Shown: positions 1 through 10,803 of the stretch, piece after piece | How the letters are laid out: every line of letters begins with the position of its first letter | How positions within the stretch are numbered: position 1 is the stretch's first letter | Source of the DNA: Stenogyne calaminthoides | Taxonomy: Eukaryota > Streptophyta > Magnoliopsida > Lamiales > Lamiaceae | NCBI GenBank assembly: GCA_037126765.1 | Contig: JBBCBC010000001.1 | Coordinates: 23,020,622 to 23,084,621 of the forward strand | DNA length: 64,000 bases | Direction: 5' to 3' | Translations under genes and position numbers: made by a program | Notes under the pieces: generated by a model | The model's database searches: none | What the model was told of the DNA's origin: nothing | The model's input: only the letters and a program-made list of their open reading frames with translations

Positions 1-29
1 GAGACCCAATCAAGGTCACCCTAATAAGC

Positions 30-377
30 ATGCCAGAAATAAAAAAAAAACCACCTATGCCGAAAAGATATGAATCTTTTGATGGTAGCAGTCGTACCTA
101 CCCCTATAATCAGAAATCTAGGGCTGCTGCACCTGAACCACACTGGATGAAAAGAAGACAAACAGAAAAGATAAATCCCAAGTCTTCTAAGTCATCCAAG
201 GTTCACACTAATAATCATACTAATCAGAAAGCATATAAAGAGACGTATGATTATGTTGATAGGTATGGGAGACAAATCAGGGCCTTCGATCTAACCGATC
301 ACAATAGAAGTGCTATGTTTGTATGGATCCCCAAAACTAATCCTAACCCTCGGGACCCAATCCAAAAGGGCACCTAA
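30..377 (+). pseudogene. E1 gag-pol linker fragment
   Basis: An open stretch matching the linker between gag zinc knuckle and protease in element A (39441-39893, opposite strand). Shared motifs include MPKRYESF, GSSRTY and AAAPEPHW. It is basic and Ser/Asn-rich with no catalytic motif. It ends at a TAA just before the protease segment, which continues in another frame. The segment is well preserved compared with what follows, marking the left limit of the eroded patch. Confidence 0.75.
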
Positions 378-1590
378 AGCCCGATTTGGTCAGCAGGATC
401 GCGTGGGTCCGCCAACAAAGGAGGTGTGCAAGCAACTATCCGGTACATCGATAGTGGATGCTCAAGGCACATGACTGGAAGCAAACATCTCCTCAGCTCT
501 TACATAGAACCAGAAGGCCAGCGTGTACTCTTCGGTGATGATAACTTTGGTTATACCAAAGGATTCAAACCTTAGAGAATGATGATGTACAAATAACCGA
601 GTCTCTCAGATGTCGAAGGTCCAAGCACAACCTATTATCGGGTTTCACAATTTCATGACAATGGATTCAAGTGTTGAGTTCTCGATCGACCAATGCACTA
701 TCAAGAATCGAGCCACTCAAATGATTTTTGCTAACCGGGTTCAAGGAAATGGACGATCTACACGGTGATTGGAATAAGTTGCCCAAGAAATGCATGCTCG
801 ATTGTCAAGAGTTCCAAAAGTAGCAGTTGGCTCTGGAACAAAAGAATGAGCCATCTGAACTTTAAAACTCTTAATAAGATAGCAAGGATTTCTCTAGTGG
901 AAGGACTTCCGAATGAAGTATTTTCAAAGGATCGGACATATCTTGCATGTCGGAAGGAAAACAAAAAAAAGCTTCATTCAAGGGAATTCCGGACCGGCAT
1001 CCGATCCAATCTTTTATTTCTTCATATGGATCTATTTGGACCAGTTACACCAGTCAGTCTCAACGGACGCAAATATACTCTGCATGAAACATCAGCTGCA
1101 AGGACACCACAACAAAATGGAGTAGCAGAACGGAGGAACAGAACTCTCAAAGAAGTTCGCTTTCATGACGATGTTAGTGAACATGCAATACCAAGCCGTT
1201 TTCAATCAAGCAATCAACACCGCATGTCATACTTTCGAACAGATGTCTTCCGACTAAGGCTCACTACAAAACACCCTATGAACTGTGGAAGGACGAAAAA
1301 CCTCGTGTCTCTTACTTCCATGTTTTTTGTGTGTAAGTGTTTCATACACAACAATGGGAAGAGTCGGTTGAAGACTTTTGAGGCCAAGTCGATGAGGGTA
1401 TATTCTTAGGATATTCTTCATCTAGCAAGGCTTTCGGGGTTTACAATGAGCGAACCCTACTTGTGGAAGAAACACCCCATGTAATCTTTGATGAAGCATC
1501 TTACGAACAAGAGAAATCGCCTCGAGAACAAGATGTACCGATCAACTAGTACCGATGCTCGGAAAATGGATCAGTAATGATCAAGGAAAA
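378..1590 (+). pseudogene. E1 protease-integrase remnant
   Basis: Frame-shifting remnants of the aspartic protease, GAG-pre-integrase and integrase core. The protease motif YIDSGCSRHMTG is readable near 442-480. The pre-integrase segment (SSSWLW.KRMSHLNFKTLNK) lies at about 815-880. The integrase first catalytic aspartate (LHMDLFGP) is near 1020-1045 and the third acidic residue (GVAERRNR) near 1120-1142. Compared with A, about 250 bp is deleted at about 1081, joining KYTL directly to the HETSAART segment. This removes the second catalytic aspartate (RSDKGTEF in A), so the integrase is dead apart from its frameshifts. The tail corresponds to the integrase C-terminal region. Confidence 0.8.
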
Positions 1591-3580
1591 AGAATCGAAA
1601 ACCGTAAATAAAGATACATTCCAGATCTAGTTGATTCACCGGATCATTCGGATCCTAAGGTACGAAAAACTGCCGATGAAGAAGCCGACATACCGAGATA
1701 AAGATCAACCGAACCATCCGGGTTCGCGGGGAACACCGAAGTTCCCGCGAACGTACATCGACACATGATGAGTCCAACATCACCGAGACATGTTCTTATC
1801 AAGTGGATCATAATTACGCACCACTCCCAAATCGCTAGTAATGAACCTTTATCGAAAATGGATGATGTTCTCCAAAAAACCGACGCAAATCGAATGTAAG
1901 GACACGGATAACCACCATCCAACCGATCGATCATCGGAGACCCATCCGATAAAGTTAAAACTAGACATCAGATTGGTGAAAGTGCCATGTATTCTTTGTT
2001 ATTTGTCTATGAAGGAACCAACAACAATAGAGGAAGCTCTACAAGACGCTTGGTGGATTCTAGCCATGCGGAAAGAGTGGAACAGTTCGGCGTAAAATCA
2101 AGTTTGGGAACCGGTAGATGGACCAAATCATCAAGACGTAATTGGCACAAAGTGGGTTTTCAAGAACAAGAGAGATGAGAAAAATGTCATCACCGAAATA
2201 AGGCAAGACTTGTTGCTAAGGGGTATTCACAATCGAAGGAATTGATTATGACGAGACCTTTGCACCCGATCGCCGCTTAGAAAGCCATTCGGGTTTGTTT
2301 TACGCATATGCTTCCCCACGAGAGGGTTCACTGTGGTATCGATGGACGAAAGAGTGCATTTTTAAATGGGGTACTAGCGAGAGGAAGTTTATGTCGAACA
2401 ACCTCCGTGCTTCAAAAAGAACAACCAAGTGTACCGTTTAAGAAAAAGCTCTTTATGGCACGAAACAAGCTCCTCGAGCTTGGTATGATACACTCTCTCG
2501 ATTCTTGATCGACAAAGTGGGTTCACTAAAAGGAATGGGGATGAAACCTTATTCGAATAGAAGATGGAGAAGATATTACGATGGTTCGGATCTCGTGGGC
2601 GACATCATCTTCTGGATCTCCTAACAAGAGTCTATGTGAAAGATTCACAAAAAAAAGATGCAAGGGAAGTTCGAGATGTCCATGATGGGACGGATGAATT
2701 ACTTTCTCTCGGGTCTCCAGTGAAGCAAAGTGCGAAGGATATTCATCTCGCCAAGCAAAGTACACTAGGAATTTATTGGCTAAGTTTGGAGTTCAAAATT
2801 GCAAGGAAGCCAAAATTCCTATGATGACCGGATTCAAGATGGATCCGATGAGGATGGTCGAAAAACAAATCGAAAAAGAATATAGGGCTCTCATTGGATC
2901 TCTACTATACCGATCGCAAAAGGACCCGGATATCACCTTTTGCGGTAGGTGTATGTGCGGTTCGTGCAAATCCAATGCAAAGCCACCTAGAAAGCGAAAA
3001 GCAGATTCTTAAGTATCTGAAGGGACAATAAACCTTGGTTTATTTTACCCATCGATGATAATCTAGAGCTTAGTGGGTATTCCGATTACGATTATGGAGG
3101 TTGCAAGATTGACGGGATGTCAACCTCGAGAACATGTCGGTTTTAGGAAGTAAAAAGCCCGATCTCGTGGTTTTCAAAGAAGCGGACATCGGTTCGACAT
3201 CTACTCTTGAAGCGTAATATATGGTCTGCGAGGAAAGTTGTTGCTCCCAAACCGCTCGGCTTAGTCGAGATCTCGAGGATTATAACATCGTAGCTAAGAA
3301 TGTACCTATATTCTCGTGGCGGTAATAGTCTTTATTGCAATCACTTTCGTAATCCCGTTCTACATACAAGATGCAAGCATGTGGATGTCGACACCATTTT
3401 ATAAGAGATCATGTTGAAAAGAAGAATATCGAAATGGAAAAGATTCACACCGATTCTGAAAAGTCGATATTTTAACCAAGCCACTAGCTGAGATCAGATT
3501 CAGAGAATTGTGTAATGAGCTAGGGCTTCTGGATCTTGGAGAAAAAGCACCTAAAATGCTTGATGGATTGTTCTCGTAAC
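1591..3580 (+). pseudogene. E1 linker and RT-RNase H remnant
   Basis: Collinear with the linker and RT-RNase H of A (36083-38107). The RT begins about 2000 (CYLSMKEPTTIEEAL). Fragments in several frames follow, including KSAFLNG-like (about 2350), the region of the YVDD catalytic box (about 2585-2625, destroyed), a fragment near 2778-2850 (AKFGVQNCKEAKIPMMTGFK), and the RNase H end (LTKPLAE, about 3473-3495). Stops and small indels occur throughout, so it cannot encode a working enzyme. Many differences from A are at CAG/CTG sites that read CG or CCG here. Confidence 0.8.
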
Positions 3581-4406
3581 CAAATGGTTAAGAGACTAAC
3601 CAGTTGAAAAGGAATCGATTGAGTTTGGTATCTCAACTGATCAGAAGATCAGTCAAGGAACTGATGTGAGAAATCAACCAGATTTACGAGTTATCAGATT
3701 AAAGGAACTGATCAGATTTAAGGTTTATCAGATTAAAGGAAACACTCAATTTAAAAGGAATATCTGATTAAATCAGTTGGGTTATTTTTACATCTTTGTA
3801 AGTCGATTTAGCTGATATTCAACAAGCAAGATTCACAGATTAAAGCCTACAATCGCATAAGAAAGTAGAGAATTTACACAACAATGGAATAATAGAACTT
3901 TTCATTGATAAGGACCCGAAGGTCAGATTACATTACAAGTTACAAGTACAAAGGACCCGGAGGTCGAAGACATAAGTCATAACCTAAAAAACTCTAAACC
4001 TATAACCCTAAACCCTCATCCCAACCCAAGAAGAGGGGAGAGAGATTTTTTAATCGATGCTCTCATTTTCCCCCACTTAACAAGGGTGAGAGAGGCTTTA
4101 AAGAAATCCTAAAGCCGCTAGTTGAAGCTAAAACCAGTGAAGCGAGAGCGGCGTTGATAGGATTTCTAAGCTAGGAGCCCTTAGACCTGAAGTCAATGGA
4201 CTCTCCAGCTGTTAAATGGAGCACATGTGCAAAGAAATTGGTTCAAAGACCTTATGGGCACATGTGTTGCATGAAAAAATTGAGTTGATATACTGAAGAT
4301 CGGTTGTTGTCCGATCAAGACCGTATATCAAACTCATGTTTTATATCGGTCGAGTCTGTTGATCTTTGAATTACGCTATAACGATAGACACACAAGGTGC
4401 ATCTGA

Positions 4407-4670
4407 TTAGGAGAAGTGTCTTCTCCATTCGACAACAGATCCGCCGCCATGGTGGTAGAGAAGCTTAGGCAACAATTGTATGTGAAATCTTTGATGACGA
4501 TGAAAAACAAAGGATAAAGGACACACAGGGTTGATTTGAGAAGTCAAATCATTGAAAAAGGGGTAAAGGTGTTTTGCTTGAAGTTTCAATTTAAAATAAG
4601 GGTTCACCGTAATGCATGTTTTTACAAAGAAGATAAGTATGGTGAATGGGTTATGTTGTGTAAAAAACAT
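4407..4670 (-). pseudogene. E1 antisense short reading frame
   Basis: An 87-codon frame on the strand opposite to the element, positioned like the 82-codon antisense frame of A (35421-35669, + strand). Both end in a related segment (here PKLL.HHGGGS; in A TKLHCHPGDGS), and DNA similarity is visible around the shared AAGCTT. The listed ATG is only about 7 bp from the TATA box, so a real transcript would use a later ATG. One candidate is at about 4452 (ACCACCATGGCG context), in another frame and giving about 23 residues. There is no recognisable domain. Whether it is translated is unknown. Confidence 0.3.
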
Positions 4671-4676
4671 TGGTCC

Positions 4677-4684
4677 AATTTATA
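4677..4684 (-). promoter_or_regulatory. antisense TATA box in E1 accessory module
   Basis: CTCTATAAATTGG reads on the minus strand. The surrounding sequence, including a following ACCCATT and ACTTATC, matches the antisense TATA region of A at 35345-35405. Conservation in two diverged copies supports function, but expression is not shown. Confidence 0.45.
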
Positions 4685-5493
4685 GAGGCCAAGCAAGGGT
4701 GCAAATGCAAATTTGATTTCAAAAAGCCTTTTAGAGAAATTTGCATCACAAGGACGGTGTAGAAATCACGCCATCGATAATTGGATAAATTTACTACGGA
4801 TTGACATATCAAGATATCTGAGACGATAATTACGCATGTCAAATCGCACCAACTTAGGGAATAGAGACTACTATTCTAGACTAAGTTTTGGCGGTAACAC
4901 TTATCCCAAGAATTGGCTTGATCTGAGAAGAATCAGATTAGGTCAACCAAAATCTGATTACATACGAAACTGATCAGATAAGGAAGATCAGTTGAACTTG
5001 AAACCTCAACAAATCGGATATATCGATATGAGAAAAGTAAAATATCGGTTGAAGGGGAACTTCAACCGATCGAGGAGGATCGAAGGAAAATCAGACACAA
5101 AATGAAACAGATCAGTTGAAAAGAACAGTTGGGAAATTATAAGGCTTAGGCAGAAAACTAAGATCAACAAGTGGAATCAACTTCAAGTGGTATTGACTGA
5201 TTACTATATCAGTCAACCAGATACACCTTTCTTTTCCCTTGTTATTTGCTTATTTATCGGATCTTATCTGTTTTTATTTGCCTTACTGTACGCATTACCT
5301 GTGTGACGTATCCCCTGCAAATCATTTAATGCGGACGTGGGGTACATGTATTAATTGCTACAAAATGAGCTTTTAAATCCAAAAGGTTTTCGTACGTGCT
5401 TTTCCCAACCATTCGATCAAAACCGCTTAATCTGGATCTTCTAATCTTTTCAAACGGTTGATCTACCAAATCTTATCTTTTTCCCTCCTCATC

Positions 5494-5500
5494 TTTATAA
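5494..5500 (+). promoter_or_regulatory. accessory-gene TATA box in E1
   Basis: TTTATAA upstream of a pyrimidine-rich leader and a splice-donor-like CTG|GTAATT at 5631, the same arrangement as the A accessory promoter (34541-34548 and 34404). It lies in the same direction as the element. Confidence 0.5.
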
Positions 5501-5630
5501 GGTTCATCAAAAATCCTACCAGAGTTTTCCAAATCACAAACTTGCGTTTTATTTTCTGAAAACTCTCCAGATTACTTCTCTGCGATTCAAAGTGTTTTTC
5601 TTAAGTCTCAAATCCGAAAAACAGAATCTG

Positions 5631-5753
5631 GTAATTTCTTATTATTTAATGAATCATTCTTTTAAAACCATTGATCTTAAAGATTTTGTCAATCGCTGAT
5701 ATCCTGTATTATGTTTTATTGTTTCTTGGTTTCCGCATATGTGATATTCTTAG
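5631..5753 (+). other. putative 5'-UTR intron of E1 accessory gene
   Basis: Begins GTAATT after CTG, as in A. It ends at TTCTTAG, which aligns with the TTTTCAG acceptor of A; the preceding GCATATG is shared by both copies. It is U-rich inside. The exact acceptor is uncertain because the region is eroded; another TAG at 5794 directly before an ATG is possible. Confidence 0.4.
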
Positions 5754-8700
5754 TATTTATGCACAATTTTAACCGAATCTATCTTATCATGTAGATGATC
5801 ACTCCGGTATGGGTAAAATAATGTGCAACTATCTTGGATCGACATTAAGGATTGTCGAGGACAAGTTAAATACAATTTGGGGTTACAAAGGATCCTAATC
5901 AATGGAAGTAGAGGAAATTCAAAAAAAGCGGACTTGAGAAATATTGTCTTTGCTCACTTTGCAATCCAAAGGATGCAAAGATGAAGCCCTCAATTAAGTA
6001 AGGAATTTAAGGGTGGATCTGATGTCTCCAGAGAAGAACTACTTTTCGGCGAATCACGGAGAAGAGATCGGTGACGAATGAGGATATATAGCTTCGTCAA
6101 TTGACCTACCAAAAGGACGAATCTCGCTTTGCTCACTCTGAGGGGAGAATCAAGATGAGCCGATCGAAAACGAAAGCTCATCGAGAGAGGCCGACAAACA
6201 TCATACGTCGGGGCTTTGACAGAGCCAATGCTCAAGAGGAAATACCGATTGTTGTTTGATATTTTGTCAAAAACAATTATGGGTATTTCATTCAGCCCAT
6301 GTTCTTACATCACCAAACTCAGACAAAGATGGTCAGCAATAATTGATGAAGCCAAGAACATCAATTGGCATGGGTTCCTAAAGGCCATTCTACTCCAAGA
6401 ACATGATAAATTTGGAGTTGATGAGTGGAGGCAGTCTATCTCAAGAAAAGGATCAGCAATCTCAACAAGGTTTCGGTTATCCTACAAGACAAAATGCCAA
6501 ATGCCGATGGGGAACAGAATGGACCAAGCCCTACAAGGCATTCCTCTCCACCACTTTAGCCATATTTGGGCCACCAGACGATGATATCGCGCCAACTCCC
6601 CAAAGACGAAGAAGGAAAAAGCAAGAAAGAACTTCGCTTACACACGAAGCCCCCCCCGTAGAAGAAAAGAAAACTGGTGAAGGTCCAGGAAAAGAGGCCG
6701 AAGAAGGCGAAGCAAGCCTCCATGACTCTGATGCTAGAAGATGAGTCAGATGATGAAAGAGCGCCAGATCAGTCTGTTGCACCACAAAAATCGTGAAAAA
6801 TCGACATGACAAAGCTTCAAAAGCCGAGAGCTTCGCCGGCTCATTCGAGGAAGAAGCACGAGATTTAACGATCTCCTTCTCCTCCAAATCGAAATGATTC
6901 ACCACTCGAACTAATGGCTCTTGAAAGCATGTCTCTCCTACTCTTCCACCTGCCCGCGAACCTGAAACTACATCAGTCCGCGAACCTGAAACTACATCGA
7001 TTCATAACTGAACCGCAAACATTCACAACGGAAACCTTACATTTGTGGAACCAGCGCACTCCCTCCACCACAGAGAACCTCTCGCAGTCGAGCCAATCGG
7101 ACAACTTCCGCCTACTCAAGCACCACGGAACCCTCCACATCTCATCAACCTGAATCGACGACAATTCCTCGAGTCTAGATCATCAAAGACCATCCTGGGG
7201 AAAATAGTCGTAATGCAAATCGAACGAGAAATTGATGAGATGTATCCGGCTAATTCGCCCATCCTCGCTATTAGAGAACAAGTTATGGAGATCCTCACCG
7301 AGAGATCTCAGATTAAAAAAGCTTATCGATTTTATAATGATTATTGAACAATTGGGCGGTCTTTATGAGTTTGCGATTTTGATTTCGATATGAGGAAATC
7401 GCTAAAAGTAGGATCACCAAATTGAGCCGATAACTACTTGAATCTATCAAAGCTCGATCCACGTGAAGTCAAGTTGATCAACAAGGCGAAACCGGAGATC
7501 GCCAAGAAGCTCCTCAAGCGAGATGCTATAATGAAGGATACTGAGGAGTCGCCGATGATAGTGGAACCGTGCCGCGAGTTCATGACCAACCACCGAGGCA
7601 CAAACAATCGAGATCGATCAAGTGACGCAAAACATTCCAACATCTCATATCATCACGATCAATTTCAGAAATCGATCTTGTCTCAAAGATCTCCTCGAAA
7701 GAAGAAGTTGAGGGAGTGATAGCCGATCGAGGCGATTGGCCTCAAAGAAATAACAGATCAAAGGGAATTAGCTATTTCCCAGTTAGAATATCAAAGATCG
7801 GTTCTCCCAAACTGTGACCACCGTGGTTCTGCGAACTTATAAAATCCCGTTGATGACAAGTGATTCGGTGGATCAACAACAAGTTTTTTTTCGATGCTCA
7901 CCAAAAGCTCGAATTGATGTAAGAGAAACTTGACAAACTGATTTTTACACTCTCTATCGCCATGGAATCTGTCAAGACCGAAATGATCTCGAAGGTTGAA
8001 CATCTAATCGCTCAAGTTCCGTGTTTATCTCATTCTGTATCTCAACAGGCAATATCGGTCGATTTTGGATCCCTAACTTCCCACCTCATGACTCTTTTTT
8101 ATCAAACCAAAAAGGGAAGGATGGAGTGAGAAACCAACCGACATGATCGAACAAATGTAAGACCTAATTCGCATAAAAGCCTATGGACAAAGACTAGACC
8201 ATCCGGATCTCTTTGCTAACGGTCTCTGAAAAGATGGAAAATTCAAAGGCAAGAAAGGTAGGCTCATTGGTGTGCTGACATCACAAAAGGTAGGCTGCTG
8301 GGTGCCGACATCACAACTGTACCCGACCACTCGCATACACAACCTCGTACCAGCCACTCGGACTAAAATAGTCACAAGAAGCACAATTAGCCGACATCTG
8401 GTAGATAAGGAATCGGCCGAGAAACTGGCCCAAAGAGCTTCTCAAGAGGCCCCGAAAAAGGAAGAAGAAAGAAGGGCGTAAAATTGACAGAGGCGTAAAA
8501 ATCAAGAAAAAATTCGATCGAGAGCGAAGAAAGGAAAGGCCGGGAAAATCATGCGGAACCTCACCGCCAAAGAAGAGTTGATGAGATCATTCCAAAAACT
8601 ACTTTGCACATGCTAAGAGGTTTGAGGAATGGAACAAGATCGAAGTGAATGGCTTCGGATGCTTTTGTCCTTAATCTTGTTCCACGAGAAGAATCTCCGG

Positions 8701-9010
8701 ATGATGAATTCCTCAACCGGTTAGAAAATAAATATCCAGATTTTTCAAGTATCCGGAAAATGAGGCCAAACTTATCAATGTAAAAATATCTCGCCAAGAG
8801 TATGATCTGTTGGATTACTCGAAGAAAATGCAGATGGCTCATTTGACAGATCGACATTTCGAGATTCTACTTTGACATCCCGAAAGCAAAACCCATATAA
8901 CTCGATCCTCGGCAGACCAATGATGTCAAATGGAAACTATATCGATTTTCAACGTGCCTCAAGATCAAAGAGAGATGCCGAAAGGATACAAGCCTAAAAG
9001 AGTGAAGAAT
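5754..9010 (+). pseudogene. E1 accessory gene remnant (homolog of A 30741-34144)
   Basis: The eroded copy of the accessory gene found between pol and the 3' LTR in A. The clearest segment is 6216-6584, with RKYRLLFDILSKTIMG and then AIIDEAKNINWHGFL and LLQEHDKFGV. These align with RKYRLLFEIVSKVILG, AIIEKAPNMNWMGLF and LLQESTKFVV in A. A basic, acidic and Pro/Glu-rich stretch follows in other frames (6600-7340), then charged helical fragments (7438-7719, 8272-8481). Stops and frameshifts rule out a product. Its value is that two divergent copies carry the same gene at the same place, so it belongs to the family rather than being a one-off capture. Confidence 0.6.
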
Positions 9011-9202
9011 CGTAAGACTTCTCGGGATCACTGCTTTTTAAATTCAAACTTTTCTCGATGTAACATGTAATCAACATATCTAATGAGAAAAGTTTATTTT
9101 ACGATCCTAAGACAAAATCTCATTGTTTTCTTACGATTATGTGCTCTTTTTTTTCTATATTTATCAACTGTGTTTTGTTTTCTCGGTGTTTTTGGTTTTA
9201 TC

Positions 9203-9214
9203 AAAAAGGGAAAT
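9203..9214 (+). other. polypurine tract of E1
   Basis: AAAAAGGGAAAT lies directly before the LTR start TGTTGGGAAA. It primes plus-strand DNA synthesis in this class. The tract of A is AAAAAAGGGGGAAAT. Confidence 0.8.
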
Positions 9215-10773
9215 TGTTGGGAAATTTATAGTTTTGATAAAAGTTCCTAAACACATGTAATAGGACCCGATCGGACACATTAGGTTGATCGATGTTTATA
9301 TTACTGCTTTTATAGAATACCAGTTGATAATTCTTGTATAGAACAACCGATGTAATAGATAGGTCACATATTGAGGGGAACCTCAATATGTATAAGTCGA
9401 TCTGAAGATCCGAAGAACGGTGATATCCGACAGCCGTAAATCTAGAGAAGAACGAGAAGATCGATCGATCCGATCTAGTCGATATCTCACCAAGTCATAA
9501 AGCTCAAACTCGAGAATACTTGAAGATCGATGATGACCGGAAGATCGGACGGAAGACCTACATCGGTAAAGTGCGCTAGTTGAAGCTAAGTCAACCAAAG
9601 ACGAGAAGACTCCATCGGTAGATCGATCGATTCCGACCGATCGGTCACCACCATTGAAAATCGATGTTTCACCTAATCATACGTCGATGATCCGAACAAG
9701 AAGAATGTCAACCTTAGTTGGAAGAACAACACCGAAAAGTGCGCTCATTAACCAATAAGAACAAGACACGTATGATCGAGCCGATAATTAAGAATTTGAT
9801 CTTTGCTTTCACTCTAACGGCTATAAAATACAAGTTCACGCTTTTCGGCCATGCCGCCTCAAGACGCCACATCAATCCTGCAAACTTACATAATATAGCC
9901 TGAAATTCAAATTGCTCTCCAACGGCTCTTTGATTTCAAGGTCTATAAATATGGGATCACACTTCAGAGTGAAGACACGGAAACACTGAACAATCAAGAA
10001 GCTCAAGCAATTATCAGATTTCCGCACGAAGAACACGATCAAGAAGATTATTTTATTAAGTGTTCATCCCATAAGTTCTTAGCATAGAAATCTTTTCATC
10101 TAGCTGATAGGCTACCTTAAACACTAGAAAAGATTTCATAGTTGGAACCAAAACAATCTTATCCAAACCCAAGTTAGGTTAAGTTGTTTAGCAAGATTTC
10201 AGACTAGGGTTTCTAGTTCTGATTTCTGGGATCGGTTGAGTGAGAACTCCTTAAATATCTGTCGGTGTACTGTGTTGGACTAACACATAAAACTAAGTCC
10301 AGTTGGTTAAGTTGGTGCCCCTTGTGATAGGGAAGAGTGGACGTAGGACTGGTTTGTCCGAACCACTATAAATCTTGTGTGCCTTTACCGCTTTGATTAA
10401 CTGTCTACACAATTGCACACAACCTTTAAAGCGCATACATATTCTAAGTTGAGATCAGCTAGCACCAAGCTTCTGATCTGATCAAGCTTGACACTTCAGT
10501 CAACTGGTTAAAACACTAACTTTGGAATCTGATTTATAAAAACTGGTTTTTCACGGGTAAAACTTAAGCTTCCGCACACATCAGTTAAACTGATAGTTAC
10601 CGAACTAATCTGCCTTCAGGCGATTAGTAAGTTGGTTATTAGCCCAAACTGATTCACTCGCACTCTGATCAGGCTAACTGCCCTCACACCTGATCTGCAC
10701 AAAAAGTTTTCAGAAGTCTATTCACCCCTCCCCTCTAGACTTCTACCCTCACAAAACCCGTCCGGGACCTACA
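9215..10773 (+). repeat. E1 3' LTR
   Basis: A 1,559-bp repeat from TGTTGGGAAATTT to GGGACCTACA. It matches the LTRs of A, which on the element strand start TGTTGGGAAATTTG and end GGACCTACA. The first half is eroded at CAG/CTG sites to about 9800. The second half is clean and includes the conserved CACCCCTCCCCTCTAGACTT near the end. Confidence 0.88.
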
Positions 10774-10803
10774 CCAATTGTTGGGTAAGCTATGAGTTTG
10801 CTG
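10774..10803. other. 30-bp unassigned DNA between E1 and E2
   Basis: The only DNA in the window I cannot place inside a mobile element. It lies between the last base of the E1 LTR (ACCTACA) and the first base of the E2 LTR (TGTTGGGG). It is too short to identify. Confidence 0.6.

Larger units (their letters stand above)
3581..5490. other. E1 spacer between pol and accessory promoter
   Basis: No sense-strand gene. It is collinear with 34560-36082 of A. Landmarks are a telo-box-like AACCCTAAACCC near 4002-4013 and a shared segment TTTTGGCGG (about 4885; A about 35125). A CATTTAATGCGG/GACGTGGG block (about 5323-5343) corresponds to A about 34720-34740. An antisense TATA box and short antisense reading frame lie inside and are listed separately. 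Confidence 0.6.
1..10773 (+). mobile_element. E1: left-truncated Sirevirus-like Ty1/copia element, eroded
   Basis: The right part of an LTR retrotransposon of the same family as element A, running off the left edge. Visible in order are the end of the gag-pol linker, protease, integrase, RT-RNase H, a long accessory module, a purine tract and the 3' LTR. Homology with A is recognisable from protease through the LTR end. Coding frames are broken every few dozen codons from about position 400 onward. The 5' LTR lies outside the window, so no target duplication can be read. The assignment to the Sirevirus (SIRE/Maximus) lineage rests on pol sequence character and accessory-gene position, and is moderately sure. 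Confidence 0.88.

Noticed and set aside
4651..4842. 63-codon minus-strand frame upstream of the antisense TATA box in E1
   Set aside because: No counterpart frame in A and it runs through the TATA box; treated as chance.
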